A model generated the notes under the pieces. That model had not been told where the DNA came from. It saw only the letters and a program-made list of their open reading frames with translations, and did no database searches. A stretch of DNA of 64,000 nt from Mycobacterium botniense (lineage in GTDB: Bacteria > Actinomycetota > Actinomycetes > Mycobacteriales > Mycobacteriaceae), in NCBI RefSeq assembly GCF_010723305.1, contig NZ_BLKW01000004.1, positions 992,001 to 1,056,000 on the forward strand, in the 5' to 3' direction. Below, one piece after another: positions 47,827-60,118 of this stretch (within the stretch, counting starts at the first letter, position 1; each line of letters opens with the position of its first letter). The position numbers and the translations under genes are program-made.

Positions 47827-48696
47827 ATGCCACTGTCCGAGGGCGAGCTGTCCGAGGCGCGCGCTGTCGTCACCCGAGCCCTCGACGAGGACCTGCGGTA
47901 CGGGCCCGATGTCACCACCCGGGCGACGGTGCCCGCCGGTGCGACAACAACCGCCTCACTCGTCACCCGGGAGCCCGGCGTGATCGCCGGCGTGGAGATC
48001 GCGCTGGTGGTGCTCGACGAGCTGCTCGGCGCCGGCGGTTACCGCCTGGTGCACCGCGTCGAGGACGGTACCCGGCTGGCGGCGGGTGCGCCGCTGTTGA
48101 CGGTGCACGCCCAGACCCGGGAGCTGCTCACCGCGGAGCGCACCATGCTCAACCTGGTGTGCCACCTGTCGGGGATCGCCACCGTGACCGCGGCCTGGGT
48201 GGATACCGTGCGGGGCACCGGGGCCCAGGTCCGTGATACCCGCAAGACCCTGCCGGGCCTGCGGGTGCTGCAGAAATACGCGGTCCGCGTCGGCGGGGGG
48301 GTCAACCACCGGTTTGGGCTCGGCGACGCGGTGTTGATCAAGGATAACCACGTTGCCGCCGCGGGCTCGGTGGCCGCCGCACTGCACGCCGTGCGCGCCG
48401 CCGCACCGGATCTGCCGTGCGAGGTGGAGGTGGACTCGCTTGACCAGCTCGACGAGGTGCTGACCGAGGCCGCGGGATGGGAGGGCCTGCTGGTGCTGCT
48501 GGACAATTTCGCGGTGGCGGACACTCAGACGGCCGTGCAGCGCCGAAACACCCGCGCACCGCGTGTCAGGCTGGAGTCCTCCGGGGGGCTCACGCTCGAC
48601 AACGCGGCGGCCTACGCCGCAACCGGTGTGGACTACCTCGCTGTCGGTGCGCTCACGCATTCGGCGCGGGTATTAGACATCGGCTTGGATATGTAG
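47827..48696 (+). CDS. nadC: Nicotinate-nucleotide pyrophosphorylase (carboxylating)
   Basis: Converts quinolinate and PRPP to nicotinate mononucleotide, CO2 and pyrophosphate. It has 289 residues. The RDTRKTLPGLRVLQKYAVRVGGG block near residue 136 and the Lys-rich LIKDNHVAAAG near 170 form the phosphoribosyl and quinolinate pocket. LESSGGLTLDN near 245 follows. AAGGAG (47812-47817) is the ribosome site. It is the last gene of nadABC and is followed by a hairpin at 48699. Counterpart of Rv1596. Confidence 0.96.
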   Translation: MPLSEGELSEARAVVTRALDEDLRYGPDVTTRATVPAGATTTASLVTREPGVIAGVEIALVVLDELLGAGGYRLVHRVEDGTRLAAGAPLLTVHAQTRELLTAERTMLNLVCHLSGIATVTAAWVDTVRGTGAQVRDTRKTLPGLRVLQKYAVRVGGGVNHRFGLGDAVLIKDNHVAAAGSVAAALHAVRAAAPDLPCEVEVDSLDQLDEVLTEAAGWEGLLVLLDNFAVADTQTAVQRRNTRAPRVRLESSGGLTLDNAAAYAATGVDYLAVGALTHSARVLDIGLDM

Positions 48697-48698
48697 GT

Positions 48699-48720
48699 CC
48701 GCCACCATGATTGGTGGCGG
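48699..48720 (+). terminator. Hairpin after nadC, possible bidirectional terminator
   Basis: CCGCCACC (48699-48706) and GGTGGCGG (48713-48720) form a perfect 8-bp GC-rich stem with an ATGATT loop, 3 bases after the nadC stop. It sits between convergent genes and has no U-run. Confidence 0.6.
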
Positions 48721-48772
48721 CGAAGGCCGGCGACGATCAGCCCGACTGGAAGCGCAGACTCGACGGCGGTGT

Positions 48773-49840
48773 TCACCAGCGCGGTGGTGCGGCCCCCCGG
48801 CCGAAACCCCACGTCGACTGCCCCAGCCGAGGTTTCGGCGTAGCAGGGGCGGGGGACTCAAAGTTGGCCGCTAGCACCGGTTCTGGATCGGCGCCCTCGG
48901 TGATAGCAAGGCATGGTGCCGCGAATTCGCAGTCGAGGCAGTGCTTAGCCGGCGTCGGATAGATCGTGGGCCAGCCAGTCATCTCCCGGGCCTCCGCGGC
49001 GATCAGCGCTCCGACGGAGGTGATCTCGTGGCGGCTGCGGCGGATCCGGGTCCGGCGCAGAATGCCCGCGGTGCGCTGCTCGGTTCGATTCACCGCGCCG
49101 CTGCGGGCGGTCTGCGCCGCGACGCGTTGATGCTGCGGCAGGGACCGGCCGCCACCGCTGGGTTCGTGCTGGGCGACCATCTTGCGCACGCGCGTCGTCA
49201 CCGAGCCGGCGGGAGGACGGTCCAGCGGGCCGGTGACGCGGACTTCGTTGTGGATCGTGCCGGCGATCCGCAAGCCGAGATAGTCCTGCTCCAAGGCCCA
49301 GCACGCGGCCACCGTCTCCTCGTCGCGGACCAACACGTGCAGCTCCTGCCAGTCCTCGACGATCTGATGACGGACCACCCAGTATTCGTCGGTGGCGTCC
49401 ACCGCCAGCACATCGATCCGGCACGGGTAGACGACCGCCGATCCGTCGTGCACCACCAGGCCCCGCTCCGGCTCGGCGGGATCCGGCACGATCGCCTGCA
49501 CCTCACAGTTGACCTTGACGGGTGCGAAGTCATCGACGGTGCTCGCCCACGCGTCATAACAGTCGAGCACCGCCGCGCCCTGCTCGAACTGGTCGGCGGC
49601 GCCGCAATCGTCGAGGGAGCGCTTGAGCGCCTTGTGCACCAAGGGCTGCGTCACCTCATGCTGCCAGTCCCAGGTGCCGGGGTAGTAGTAGACCGCCAGG
49701 GCGTCCTTGAGCGCGGTGGGCAACGCAGGCGGGGCGAATCCCGCCGGCTGCAGGTTGCGTCGGTGCGGTGAGGCGAAATCCCACTGCCGCCGGCAGCGTT
49801 TGAACCGGGTGCGCTCGTCGGCGGTGATCCGATAGTCCAT
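48773..49840 (-). CDS. PD-(D/E)XK nuclease-fold protein with Fe-S-type cysteines, probably catalytically inactive
   Basis: A 355-residue protein I cannot assign to a named gene. Cys16 in RFKRCRRQWDF and the C-terminal C-x2-C-x5-C at 301/304/310 (KHCLDCEFAAPC) have the spacing of the iron-sulfur staple in Cas4/AddB-type nucleases. The core YPCRIDVLAVDATDEYWVVR has the motif II Asp (RID). RHQ stands where active enzymes have the E/D-x-K motif, so the catalytic Lys is missing. A basic Arg-rich segment (about 225-285) precedes the cluster. ATG 49840 follows the upstream small gene by 14 bases, so they form a pair. A DNA-binding role without cleavage is inferred. Confidence 0.7.
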   Translation of the reverse strand: MDYRITADERTRFKRCRRQWDFASPHRRNLQPAGFAPPALPTALKDALAVYYYPGTWDWQHEVTQPLVHKALKRSLDDCGAADQFEQGAAVLDCYDAWASTVDDFAPVKVNCEVQAIVPDPAEPERGLVVHDGSAVVYPCRIDVLAVDATDEYWVVRHQIVEDWQELHVLVRDEETVAACWALEQDYLGLRIAGTIHNEVRVTGPLDRPPAGSVTTRVRKMVAQHEPSGGGRSLPQHQRVAAQTARSGAVNRTEQRTAGILRRTRIRRSRHEITSVGALIAAEAREMTGWPTIYPTPAKHCLDCEFAAPCLAITEGADPEPVLAANFESPAPATPKPRLGQSTWGFGRGAAPPRW

Positions 49841-49854
49841 GACGTACCTGCCGA

Positions 49855-50166
49855 TCAGTGCTGGTGTGGCCAGGGCTGGTCGAGCGGCCAGCGGCACCGG
49901 TCTGCCGTGTCGGCCATCGACTCCAGTTCGGCAAGCAGATCCTCGAAGAATGCGGGCAGCCGCGCCGGGTCGTCAAACGGCCACGCCGCCGACAACGACA
50001 TCCACACGTCGGCAGACGGGGCGGGCCGCGCGGAATCCGGGGCATCGTCACCGGGGGCGGCGATCACCCGCCACTGATAGTCCCCGCCGCGGCGCTCGAT
50101 GTACACAACATCATCGCGACCGGGGCGTGCTGCCACGATCGAGGCGACGAGTTCATCACGAGTCAT
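49855..50166 (-). CDS. Hypothetical protein, partner of the nuclease-fold gene
   Basis: A 103-residue protein starting MTRDELVASIVAARPGRDDV. It is acidic, with a short N-terminal helix, a beta-like VVYIERRGGDYQWRVIA stretch and a C-terminal helix (DPARLPAFFEDLLAELESMAD). No family is recognised and there is no signal peptide or membrane segment. It precedes the nuclease-fold gene by 14 bases on the same strand, so the two are probably co-transcribed. ATG 50166 was chosen; a longer frame to 50214 exists. The function is unknown. Confidence 0.68.
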   Translation of the reverse strand: MTRDELVASIVAARPGRDDVVYIERRGGDYQWRVIAAPGDDAPDSARPAPSADVWMSLSAAWPFDDPARLPAFFEDLLAELESMADTADRCRWPLDQPWPHQH

Positions 50167-50241
50167 GCCTGCGCCCCGCCCATTCAGGATAACGGGCGTG
50201 GCCGCGCTGATCACGCCCCGGTCGCGCCCAACGCAGCGCGC

Positions 50242-50652
50242 TCAGCTGATGTCGGCCACGAATATCCCGACCCGGGGTGCTTGCAGCCGGGCCATGAGCG
50301 GCAGCTCCGCACTCGCGGTGCCCGCGGGTAATACCCGGGGGTTGGTCAGATGCACAGTGGTTCGCAGGAACTGCACCTCGGCTTCACCCGCGGCCAGCAC
50401 GTTCTTCACCCAGTTGGTTTTCCCGTGTGCCAGCGCGATGGCCAGCAGCGGGCCTTTGCGATAGGCGGTGACGATGGTTTCATACGGTGTGCCGGACTTG
50501 CGGCCGCGGTGTTTGATGATCGCGGTGCCGGGCAGATAGCGTGCGACCGGTTTCAGCATCGGGTTGATATATCTGATCTGAAAACGCTCCAACCAGGGCG
50601 GAAAGAGCATCGGGACACCCGGTGCGTGATTGGGATGATCCTTAGCGGACAT
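50242..50652 (-). CDS. Deazaflavin (F420)-dependent nitroreductase family protein
   Basis: A 136-residue split-barrel protein of the Ddn-related family. IIKHRGRKSGTPYETIVTAY near residue 47 is the cofactor-phosphate binding strand. LAIALAHGKTNWVKNVLAAG near 70 is the second block. GGAG lies 5 bases before ATG 50652. It is transcribed divergently from hisD, in the position of Rv1598c. The substrate is unknown. It is a different subfamily from the Ddn-like gene at 24677, whose second motif reads HPAWYHN rather than GKTNWVKN. Confidence 0.87.
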   Translation of the reverse strand: MSAKDHPNHAPGVPMLFPPWLERFQIRYINPMLKPVARYLPGTAIIKHRGRKSGTPYETIVTAYRKGPLLAIALAHGKTNWVKNVLAAGEAEVQFLRTTVHLTNPRVLPAGTASAELPLMARLQAPRVGIFVADIS

Positions 50653-50735
50653 GACGGCTCCGTTCGTCTGCGCGAGTATGGGCGAATATCGGTTGCGGCA
50701 CCGATGCGCGACGATATCGGGATGAGCCGTTCTGG

Positions 50736-50741
50736 GACAAT
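50736..50741 (+). promoter_or_regulatory. -10 element of the his operon, leaderless hisD
   Basis: GACAAT is followed by GGTCCG and the GTG at 50748, so the operon transcript would begin at the hisD start codon. There is no ribosome site in between and no his attenuator or T-box upstream. Confidence 0.5.
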
Positions 50742-50747
50742 GGTCCG

Positions 50748-53813
<3,066 letters not shown>

Positions 53814-53817
<4 letters not shown>

Positions 53818-54434
53818 GAACCAAATCCGTCGTGGTGCTCGACTACGGGTCGGGCAATCTGCGCTCGGCGCAACGCGCGCTGCAGCGGGTTGGCGCTTCG
53901 GTGGACGTCACCGCGGAGCCCGGCGCGGCATTGGCCGCCGACGGGCTCGTGGTGCCCGGCGTCGGCGCCTTCGACACCTGTATGAAAGGCCTGCGCGGCA
54001 TCGGGGGCGAGCGGGTCATCGGTGAGCGGGTCGCGGCCGGACACCCGGTGCTGGGGGTCTGTGTGGGCATGCAGATCCTGTTCGCGCGCGGTGTGGAGTT
54101 CGGCGCTGAATCGGCCGGGTGCGGATTGTGGCCGGGCGCGGTGACCCGGCTGGAGGCGCCGGTGATCCCGCATATGGGCTGGAACGTGGTGAACCCCGCA
54201 CCGGGCAGCGCACTGTTTAAGGGACTGAGCTCAGATACCCGCTTTTATTTCGTGCACTCGTATGCTGCGCAACGCTGGGACGGTGCACCCGATGCGCTGC
54301 TGACCTGGGCGAGTTATCATGTGCCGTTCCTGGCCGCTGTTGAGGACGGACCGTTGGCCGCCACGCAGTTTCACCCCGAAAAGAGCGGAGACGCCGGGGC
54401 TGCCCTCCTGAGCAACTGGGTCGAGAGCCTGTGA
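53814..54434 (+). CDS. hisH: Imidazole glycerol phosphate synthase, glutaminase subunit
   Basis: Class I glutamine amidotransferase supplying ammonia to HisF. It has 206 residues. The nucleophile Cys is in [11 protein letters not shown] near residue 82. The His and Glu of the triad are in [12 protein letters not shown] near residue 185. The oxyanion motif PGVGAF is near residue 47. It overlaps hisB by 4 bases (GTGA). Its partner hisF lies about 1.6 kb downstream. Counterpart of Rv1602. Confidence 0.96.
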
Positions 54435-54516
54435 GCATCGCCGCGACAGTGCAGTGCGCGACGCGAACGCCCGGACAACGCGTCGCTGGTGCCACGCTCG
54501 TGCGAAGGGGTGACTC

Positions 54517-55248
54517 GTGGCGCTGACCCTGCTGCCCGCGGTCGACGTGGTCCAGGGCCGCGCGGTGCGCTTGGTGCAGGGCCGGGCCGGCAGCGAAACC
54601 GAGTACGGTTCGGCGCTGGACGCGGCCCTGAGCTGGCAGCGTGACGGCGCCGAGTGGATTCACCTGGTCGATCTCGACGCCGCCTTCGGCCGCGGCTCCA
54701 ACCGCGAACTGCTCGCTGATGTCGTGCGCCGCCTCGACGTGCAGGTGGAGCTGTCCGGCGGCATCCGCGACGACGAGTCGCTGTCTGCGGCGCTGGCCAC
54801 CGGCTGCGCCCGGATCAATCTGGGAACCGCGGCGCTGGAGAACCCGTCCTGGTGCGCGAGGGTGATCGCGGAGCACGGCGACAAGATTGCGGTCGGTCTG
54901 GACGTGCGGATCATCAACGGGCAGCACCGGTTGCGTGGTCGCGGCTGGGAGACCGACGGCGGCGATCTGTGGGAAGTTCTGGAACGTCTTGACCGCGAAG
55001 GCTGTCCGCGGTTCGTCGTCACCGATGTCACCAAAGACGGCACGCTGAAAGGTCCGAATCTCGAGCTTCTCGCTGGAGTCGCCGAACGCACCGACGCCCC
55101 GGTTATCGCCTCGGGCGGAGTGTCGTGCCTCGACGACCTGCGTGCCATCGCGACCTTGACGGGATGCGGAGTCGAGGGCGTCATTGTGGGCAAGGCTTTA
55201 TACGCCGGGCGATTCACCCTGCCCCAGGCGCTGGCGGCGGTGCGATGA
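54517..55248 (+). CDS. hisA: Bifunctional phosphoribosyl isomerase (HisA/TrpF, PriA)
   Basis: TIM-barrel isomerase acting on ProFAR in histidine synthesis. In actinobacteria it also acts on PRA in tryptophan synthesis, replacing TrpF. It has 243 residues. The catalytic Asp residues are in [15 protein letters not shown] (Asp near 10) and [16 protein letters not shown] near 172. The phosphate loops GGIRDDES and [11 protein letters not shown] are intact. An 82-base gap separates it from hisH, with GAAGGGG upstream of the GTG. It overlaps impA by ATGA. Counterpart of Rv1603. Confidence 0.94.
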   Translation: MALTLLPAVDVVQGRAVRLVQGRAGSETEYGSALDAALSWQRDGAEWIHLVDLDAAFGRGSNRELLADVVRRLDVQVELSGGIRDDESLSAALATGCARINLGTAALENPSWCARVIAEHGDKIAVGLDVRIINGQHRLRGRGWETDGGDLWEVLERLDREGCPRFVVTDVTKDGTLKGPNLELLAGVAERTDAPVIASGGVSCLDDLRAIATLTGCGVEGVIVGKALYAGRFTLPQALAAVR

Positions 55249-56060
55249 GAGTGGACTCGACCGACCTGGATGCGCTGGTGGCCGAGGCGTCGGCCATCCT
55301 CGACGCCGCTGTTGAGCCGTTCATCGCTGGGCACCGAGCTGATTCGGCGGTCCCCAAGAAGGGTGGTGACTTCGCGACCCGGGTCGATCTCGCTATCGAA
55401 CATCAGGTCGTCGACGCGCTGGTGTCGGCCACCGGAATCGAGGTGCACGGCGAGGAGTTCGGCGGTCCTGCGATCGACTCGTCACTGGTGTGGGTGCTCG
55501 ATCCGATCGACGGGACGGTCAACTACGCGGCCGGGTCGCCGCTGGCGGCGATCCTGTTGGCACTCTTGCGCGACGGTGAGCCGGTGGCGGGACTGACCTG
55601 GGTGCCGTTCACCGGCCAGCGCTACACCGCGGTGGCCGGCGGTCCGCTGATGAAAAACGGTGCACCGCAGCCACCACTGGAATCCAGCGACCTGGCCGTC
55701 TCGATTGTCGGTATCGGCACCTTCAACGCCGACTGGCGGGGACGCTTCCCGGGACGCTACCGGCTCGCCGTGCTGGAAAACCTGAGCCGGGTCTCATCGC
55801 GGCTGCGTATGCACGGCGCCACCGGCATCGACCTGGCTTATGTCGCCGACGGGATCCTCGGCGGAGCAATAAGTTTCGGTGATCACGTGTGGGATCATGC
55901 AGCCGGGGTGGCGCTGGTGCGGGCCGCCGGCGGAGTCGTGACGAACCTGGCCGGAGAACCCTGGACTCCCGACGCCGGATCGGCCGTGGCCGCGGCGCCG
56001 GGGGTGCACGCTGAGATGCTCGAGATCGTGCGCAGCACCGGCAAGCCGGAGGATTACTAG
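55245..56060 (+). CDS. impA: Inositol-monophosphatase family phosphatase
   Basis: Mg2+-dependent phosphatase of the IMPase family, 271 residues. The metal-binding signatures are HGEEF near residue 70, [15 protein letters not shown] near 84 and [18 protein letters not shown] near 210. It is embedded in the his operon, overlapping hisA by ATGA and lying 1 base before hisF. Besides inositol phosphate, histidinol phosphate is a plausible substrate in actinobacteria that lack a fused HisB phosphatase; this is inference from context. Counterpart of Rv1604. Confidence 0.93.
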   Translation: MRVDSTDLDALVAEASAILDAAVEPFIAGHRADSAVPKKGGDFATRVDLAIEHQVVDALVSATGIEVHGEEFGGPAIDSSLVWVLDPIDGTVNYAAGSPLAAILLALLRDGEPVAGLTWVPFTGQRYTAVAGGPLMKNGAPQPPLESSDLAVSIVGIGTFNADWRGRFPGRYRLAVLENLSRVSSRLRMHGATGIDLAYVADGILGGAISFGDHVWDHAAGVALVRAAGGVVTNLAGEPWTPDAGSAVAAAPGVHAEMLEIVRSTGKPEDY

Positions 56061-56061
56061 C

Positions 56062-56847
56062 GTGTATGCCGGTAACGGTCTCGCGGTGCGGGTGATCCCA
56101 TGTCTGGACGTCGACAACGGGCGGGTGGTCAAGGGTGTCAACTTCGAAAACCTCCGCGACGCTGGTGATCCCGTCGAGCTGGCCGCCGCCTATGACGCAG
56201 AGGGCGCCGATGAGCTGACCTTCCTGGATGTGACCGCGTCGTCGTCGGGACGTGCCACCATGCTGGAAGTGGTGCGCCGCACCGCCGACCAGGTGTTCAT
56301 CCCGCTGACCGTGGGCGGCGGGGTGCGCAGCGTGGCCGATGTCGACGCGCTGCTGCGCGCCGGGGCCGACAAGGTCGCGGTGAACACCGCCGCCATCGAG
56401 CGGCCCGGCCTGCTCGCCGAGCTGGCCCGCTCGTTCGGCTCCCAGTGCATTGTGTTGTCGGTCGACGCGCGCGCCGTGCCGGCCGGGTCGGCGCCCACAC
56501 CGTCGGGCTGGGAGGTCACCACCCACGGGGGCCGGCGCGGCACGGGCATTGACGCGGTCGAATGGGCGGCCCGCGGCGCCGAACTCGGAGTGGGCGAGAT
56601 CCTGCTGAACTCGATGGACGCCGACGGCACCAAATCCGGTTTCGACGTGGCGATGCTGCGTGCGGTGCGCGCTGCGGTGCGCCTGCCGGTGATCGCCAGC
56701 GGGGGAGCGGGTGCGGTGCAGCATTTCGCGCCCGCGGTGTTCGCCGGCGCCGACGCGGTGTTGGCGGCGAGCGTCTTTCACTTCCGGCAGCTGACCATCG
56801 GGCAGGTCAAGGCGGCGATGGCGGCGGAAGGGATCACGGTGCGATGA
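56062..56847 (+). CDS. hisF: Imidazole glycerol phosphate synthase, cyclase subunit
   Basis: TIM-barrel subunit that closes the imidazole ring with ammonia from HisH. It has 261 residues. The catalytic Asp residues are in [16 protein letters not shown] near residue 13 and [15 protein letters not shown] near 182. The phosphate loops GGGVRS and [11 protein letters not shown] are present. GTG start lies 1 base after the impA stop; the end overlaps hisI by ATGA. Counterpart of Rv1605. Confidence 0.96.
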   Translation: MYAGNGLAVRVIPCLDVDNGRVVKGVNFENLRDAGDPVELAAAYDAEGADELTFLDVTASSSGRATMLEVVRRTADQVFIPLTVGGGVRSVADVDALLRAGADKVAVNTAAIERPGLLAELARSFGSQCIVLSVDARAVPAGSAPTPSGWEVTTHGGRRGTGIDAVEWAARGAELGVGEILLNSMDADGTKSGFDVAMLRAVRAAVRLPVIASGGAGAVQHFAPAVFAGADAVLAASVFHFRQLTIGQVKAAMAAEGITVR

Positions 56848-57191
56848 CACTGGACCCCGCGATCGCGGCGCGGCTCAAGCGAAACGCTCAGGGACTGTTC
56901 ACCGCCGTCGTGCAGGAGCGCGGCAGCGGTGACGTGTTGATGGTCGCCTGGATGGACGACGCAGCGCTGGCGCGTACCCTGAAAACCCGGGAAGCGACGT
57001 ACTTTTCACGCACCCGCGGTGAGCACTGGGTCAAAGGCGCCACCTCCGGGCACACCCAGTACGTGCACTCGGTGCGGCTGGACTGTGACGGCGACGCGGT
57101 GCTGCTGGTGGTCGACCAGGTCGGTGGGGCCTGTCACACCGGAGATCACAGCTGTTTCGACGCCGACGTGCTGCTGGAACCGGAGGAGTAG
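56844..57191 (+). CDS. hisI: Phosphoribosyl-AMP cyclohydrolase
   Basis: Zinc enzyme opening the purine ring of PR-AMP. It has 115 residues and only the HisI domain; HisE must be encoded elsewhere. [16 protein letters not shown] near residue 32 and [18 protein letters not shown] near 52 are the signatures. The zinc cysteines are in DCDGDAV and [10 protein letters not shown] near residue 100. It is the last gene of the his cluster. The 197 bases after it, up to the convergent kinase gene, show no clear gene or strong terminator. Counterpart of Rv1606. Confidence 0.95.
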   Translation: MTLDPAIAARLKRNAQGLFTAVVQERGSGDVLMVAWMDDAALARTLKTREATYFSRTRGEHWVKGATSGHTQYVHSVRLDCDGDAVLLVVDQVGGACHTGDHSCFDADVLLEPEE

Positions 57192-57388
57192 CGCAATACA
57201 CCCTGGGCTCCAGGCTGCCGCAAATAGCCGGCGGTCGCCTGTCGTTTACGCTCGCGTGTCTGTGCACCGGCGGATTGTCCCCTGCCGCAGCGGTGTAACA
57301 ACCCGGGAAGGAACCACGGCTTGCCACATCGACGCCGAACGCCGACTCAACGCTGCCGGGATCGCCGATCGAAACCGGGTATCGCTCT

Positions 57389-58879
57389 TCAGCCGCCCGC
57401 GGCCGCCAACCCGTCGGCTGCGGCTATCGCCGCGCGGGCCCATTCGCCGCGGCGGACCGCGGGTTCGATGCGGTCCCTGCGGATCGCCTCGGCGTCGAGG
57501 GGAGGGATCACCGTAGCGGGCACCCGGAACGAGAAATGGCGCTCGTCGGTGGCGATAGCCAATAGGGCGTCGGTATCAGGGAATCCATTGGTGCGCATGG
57601 TCTCTTCAGCCCATCGCAGCGGTCTCTCCCCGGAGAAATTGTTGACATAGACCACCCACAGGTGGACATTGCGCTCGGCGTAGAGCCGGTCGAGGGCCCT
57701 GTGCACCGCGGCGCGCCCGGAATCGGTCAGTACACCGGACTGATCGGTGATATAGCGGGAGAGCTGCACCGTGGGGGCTGGTACGGGCGGAGCAGCGTTG
57801 CCGGGCGCCGGCACAGACGCGGACGGGGCTACCGCGCCCTGCTGGGGTGAATGGGCGCGGAGCAGTTGCGTGCCGGCGAGCGCGGCCGCTGCGATCAGCA
57901 CGACGGCGGCGGCCACCGGGATCAGTGCCGCCGCCCGCACGCGGTGCCGGCGCGGTGGCGTGGTCTGCGCCGGTGCCGCAGCGGCACGGGAGGCGGCCAG
58001 GGTGGGGGCCCATGCGTCGGGTGAAACCGCGGCCAGCGCGGCAGCGAAATCCGAGCAGCTGGGATACCGGTCGTCGGGGTTTTTGGCCAGTACCCGGGCA
58101 AAAACAGTGTTGAGCCAGGCTAATTCGGGCCGGCGCGCGCCAATCAGCGGCGGCGGCTCGGACAGGTGGCTGGTGATGACCACCGCCGGATTGGAATGCT
58201 GAAACGGGGCCGACCCCGTCAGCAGGTGAAAAGCGGTGCACCCGAGTGCATATTGATCAGCTCGGCCGTCGAGGTCTGAACCCCTGAGCTGCTCGGGCGC
58301 GCAGTAGCCGGTGGTGCCGACCAGCATGTTGGTCGCGGTCAAACCGCTGATATCACCGAGCTGGCGGGCGATCCCGAAGTCAGCGAGCAAGGTCCGCTGT
58401 CCACGCGCGGTGCGCTCACCCAGCAGGATGTTGGCGGGTTTGACGTCACGATGCAGCAATCCGCGCGAATGCGCGTAGTCGAGCGCATCGGCTACCGCCG
58501 CGACGACTTCGACCACCCCGGCGGGCGGCATGCCGAACCGGTAGTGGCTGCGCAGCAGCTGCGCGGCGTCGGTGCCCGGCACATAGTCCATCGAAATCCA
58601 CAGCTGCCCGTCAAATTCGCCGCGATCGTGGATGCTGACGATATTGGGATGCGAGAGCTGTGCGGCTAAGTCGGCCTCACGGATGAATCGCTGCCGAAAC
58701 TCCCGGTCCGCAGTCAGATTGGCGGGCAGGATCTTCAGGGCGTCGCGACGGGGCAACCGCGGGTGCTGGGCGAGGTATACCGCGCCCATCCCCCCGGATC
58801 CCAGCAGCCGCACGATGGTGTACCCGGCGAACACATCGCCTTCGTTAAGGCCTTCGACGAGGCCTTCGCTGGGCGGCAT
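57389..58879 (-). CDS. Transmembrane Ser/Thr protein kinase with extracytoplasmic TPM domain
   Basis: A 496-residue receptor-type kinase. The N-terminal kinase domain (about 20-285) has GSGGMG (27-32), Lys49, HRDVKPAN (143-150) and DFG (167-169), so it should be active. A Pro/Ala-rich linker and one membrane helix (about 318-338, [18 protein letters not shown]) follow. Outside the cell, residues about 371-490 read as a TPM domain: [20 protein letters not shown], then [12 protein letters not shown] and [15 protein letters not shown]. This pairing differs from the PASTA, beta-propeller or PknD-type sensors of known mycobacterial kinases. It is on the opposite strand to the his genes, where chaA lies in H37Rv. 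Confidence 0.88.
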   Translation of the reverse strand: MPPSEGLVEGLNEGDVFAGYTIVRLLGSGGMGAVYLAQHPRLPRRDALKILPANLTADREFRQRFIREADLAAQLSHPNIVSIHDRGEFDGQLWISMDYVPGTDAAQLLRSHYRFGMPPAGVVEVVAAVADALDYAHSRGLLHRDVKPANILLGERTARGQRTLLADFGIARQLGDISGLTATNMLVGTTGYCAPEQLRGSDLDGRADQYALGCTAFHLLTGSAPFQHSNPAVVITSHLSEPPPLIGARRPELAWLNTVFARVLAKNPDDRYPSCSDFAAALAAVSPDAWAPTLAASRAAAAPAQTTPPRRHRVRAAALIPVAAAVVLIAAAALAGTQLLRAHSPQQGAVAPSASVPAPGNAAPPVPAPTVQLSRYITDQSGVLTDSGRAAVHRALDRLYAERNVHLWVVYVNNFSGERPLRWAEETMRTNGFPDTDALLAIATDERHFSFRVPATVIPPLDAEAIRRDRIEPAVRRGEWARAAIAAADGLAAAGG

Positions 58880-58888
58880 GCGAGCATG

Positions 58889-60118
58889 TTAATCGAGAGC
58901 GCGCACCGGCACGTTGGACCAACCGCACACGTTGGTCATATGCACCCGGCGCAGACCGGCGCGGTCGATCTCATAGCGGGGAATCAGGTCCAGCAGCGCC
59001 TCCAGGGCGATCCGGCCCTCCATGCGTGCCAGCGCCGCCCCCAGACAGCTGTGGATACCGTAGCCGAAACCGATGTTGTAGCCGAATTTTCGCTCCCGGT
59101 CGATGTCGAACCGGTCGGGGTCGGGAAAGACCCGCTCATCACGCAGCGCCGAACCGTTGATGAGCAAGACGGCGCTATCGGCGGGGATGGTGGTGCCGTG
59201 CAGGGTCACGTCGCGGGTGGTGGTGCGCACGTTGTACTGCGACGGGCCTTCGTAGCGCAGCAACTCCTCAAATGCTGCGCCGATCTTGCTGCGGTCCTCG
59301 CGCAGCTTGTGCCATTGGTCGGGATTGTCGGCGAACACGACCACCGCGTTGCCGACCAGTTTGGTGACCGTTTCGGCGCCGGCGCCGCCGAGCATGTTGG
59401 CGAATCCGGCGATCTCGATGTCATCGAGCCGCCGCACTTCTCCGTCCTCGATGACCTCCGACTCGATCAGCCGGCTGATCATGTCGTCTTGCGGATGGGC
59501 GCGACGCTGTTGGATCAGGTCGTAGTAGTACGCACCGGATTGCATCATGGCGTCGATACCTTCCGGTGACGGGCTCATCGAGCCGGGGGCGCGTTCCAGG
59601 CCCTTGTCCAGCCAGATCCGCAGTTGCTGACGGTCCTCGGCGGGCACGCCGAGCATCGTGGTGATGATCTCCACCGGGAACAACGCTGCGAAGTCGGCGA
59701 CGGCGTCGAATCCGGCCGGATCCAGAGTCTTGACGACGTCGTGGATCTTGTCGCGGATCATCGGCTCGAGCGCCGCGATCGCCCGCGGGGTGAAGACCCG
59801 GTTCACCAGTTTGCGCATCCGCTCGTGCTCGGGCGGATCCATCATGATGATCAACTTCCCGGCCGGCATGTGCAGATCTTTGGCTTTGATGATGTCGAGG
59901 GTGACGCCTTTGGCCGACGAGAAGGTCGCGAAATCCTTGTAGGCCGCTGCGACGTCTTCGTAGCGGGTCAGCGCCCAGAAATCGTATTTGGCGCTGTAGT
60001 AGACCGGGGCCTCGTCGCGCATACGGCGGTAGGTCTCGAACGGCGAGTTAAAGAAATCATCGGAATAGGGGTCGAATTCGACCGGGCCGCGCGAAACCTC
60101 CGGGGTCGACACACTCAC
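58889..60118 (-). CDS. Cytochrome P450
   Basis: A 409-residue soluble P450. The heme-binding segment FGYGIHSCLGAALARMEGR near residue 350 holds the Cys thiolate. The I-helix oxygen-binding motif is GGAGAETVTK near 245, and ExxR is in FEELLRYEG near 285. The start is GTG 60118, overlapping the CaiB-like stop (GTGA), with GGGAG 7 bases upstream. It is the third gene of an SDR-CaiB-P450 cassette that I do not recall at this site in M. tuberculosis. The general fold resembles mycobacterial P450s acting on terpenoids, steroids or fatty acids; the substrate is not deducible. Confidence 0.92.
   Translation of the reverse strand: MSVSTPEVSRGPVEFDPYSDDFFNSPFETYRRMRDEAPVYYSAKYDFWALTRYEDVAAAYKDFATFSSAKGVTLDIIKAKDLHMPAGKLIIMMDPPEHERMRKLVNRVFTPRAIAALEPMIRDKIHDVVKTLDPAGFDAVADFAALFPVEIITTMLGVPAEDRQQLRIWLDKGLERAPGSMSPSPEGIDAMMQSGAYYYDLIQQRRAHPQDDMISRLIESEVIEDGEVRRLDDIEIAGFANMLGGAGAETVTKLVGNAVVVFADNPDQWHKLREDRSKIGAAFEELLRYEGPSQYNVRTTTRDVTLHGTTIPADSAVLLINGSALRDERVFPDPDRFDIDRERKFGYNIGFGYGIHSCLGAALARMEGRIALEALLDLIPRYEIDRAGLRRVHMTNVCGWSNVPVRALD

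Noticed and set aside
48773..50166. Active Cas4-like nuclease of a CRISPR or defence system
   Set aside because: The catalytic Lys is absent, no repeat array, Cas1/Cas2 or helicase is in the window, and the neighbours are NAD and histidine genes.
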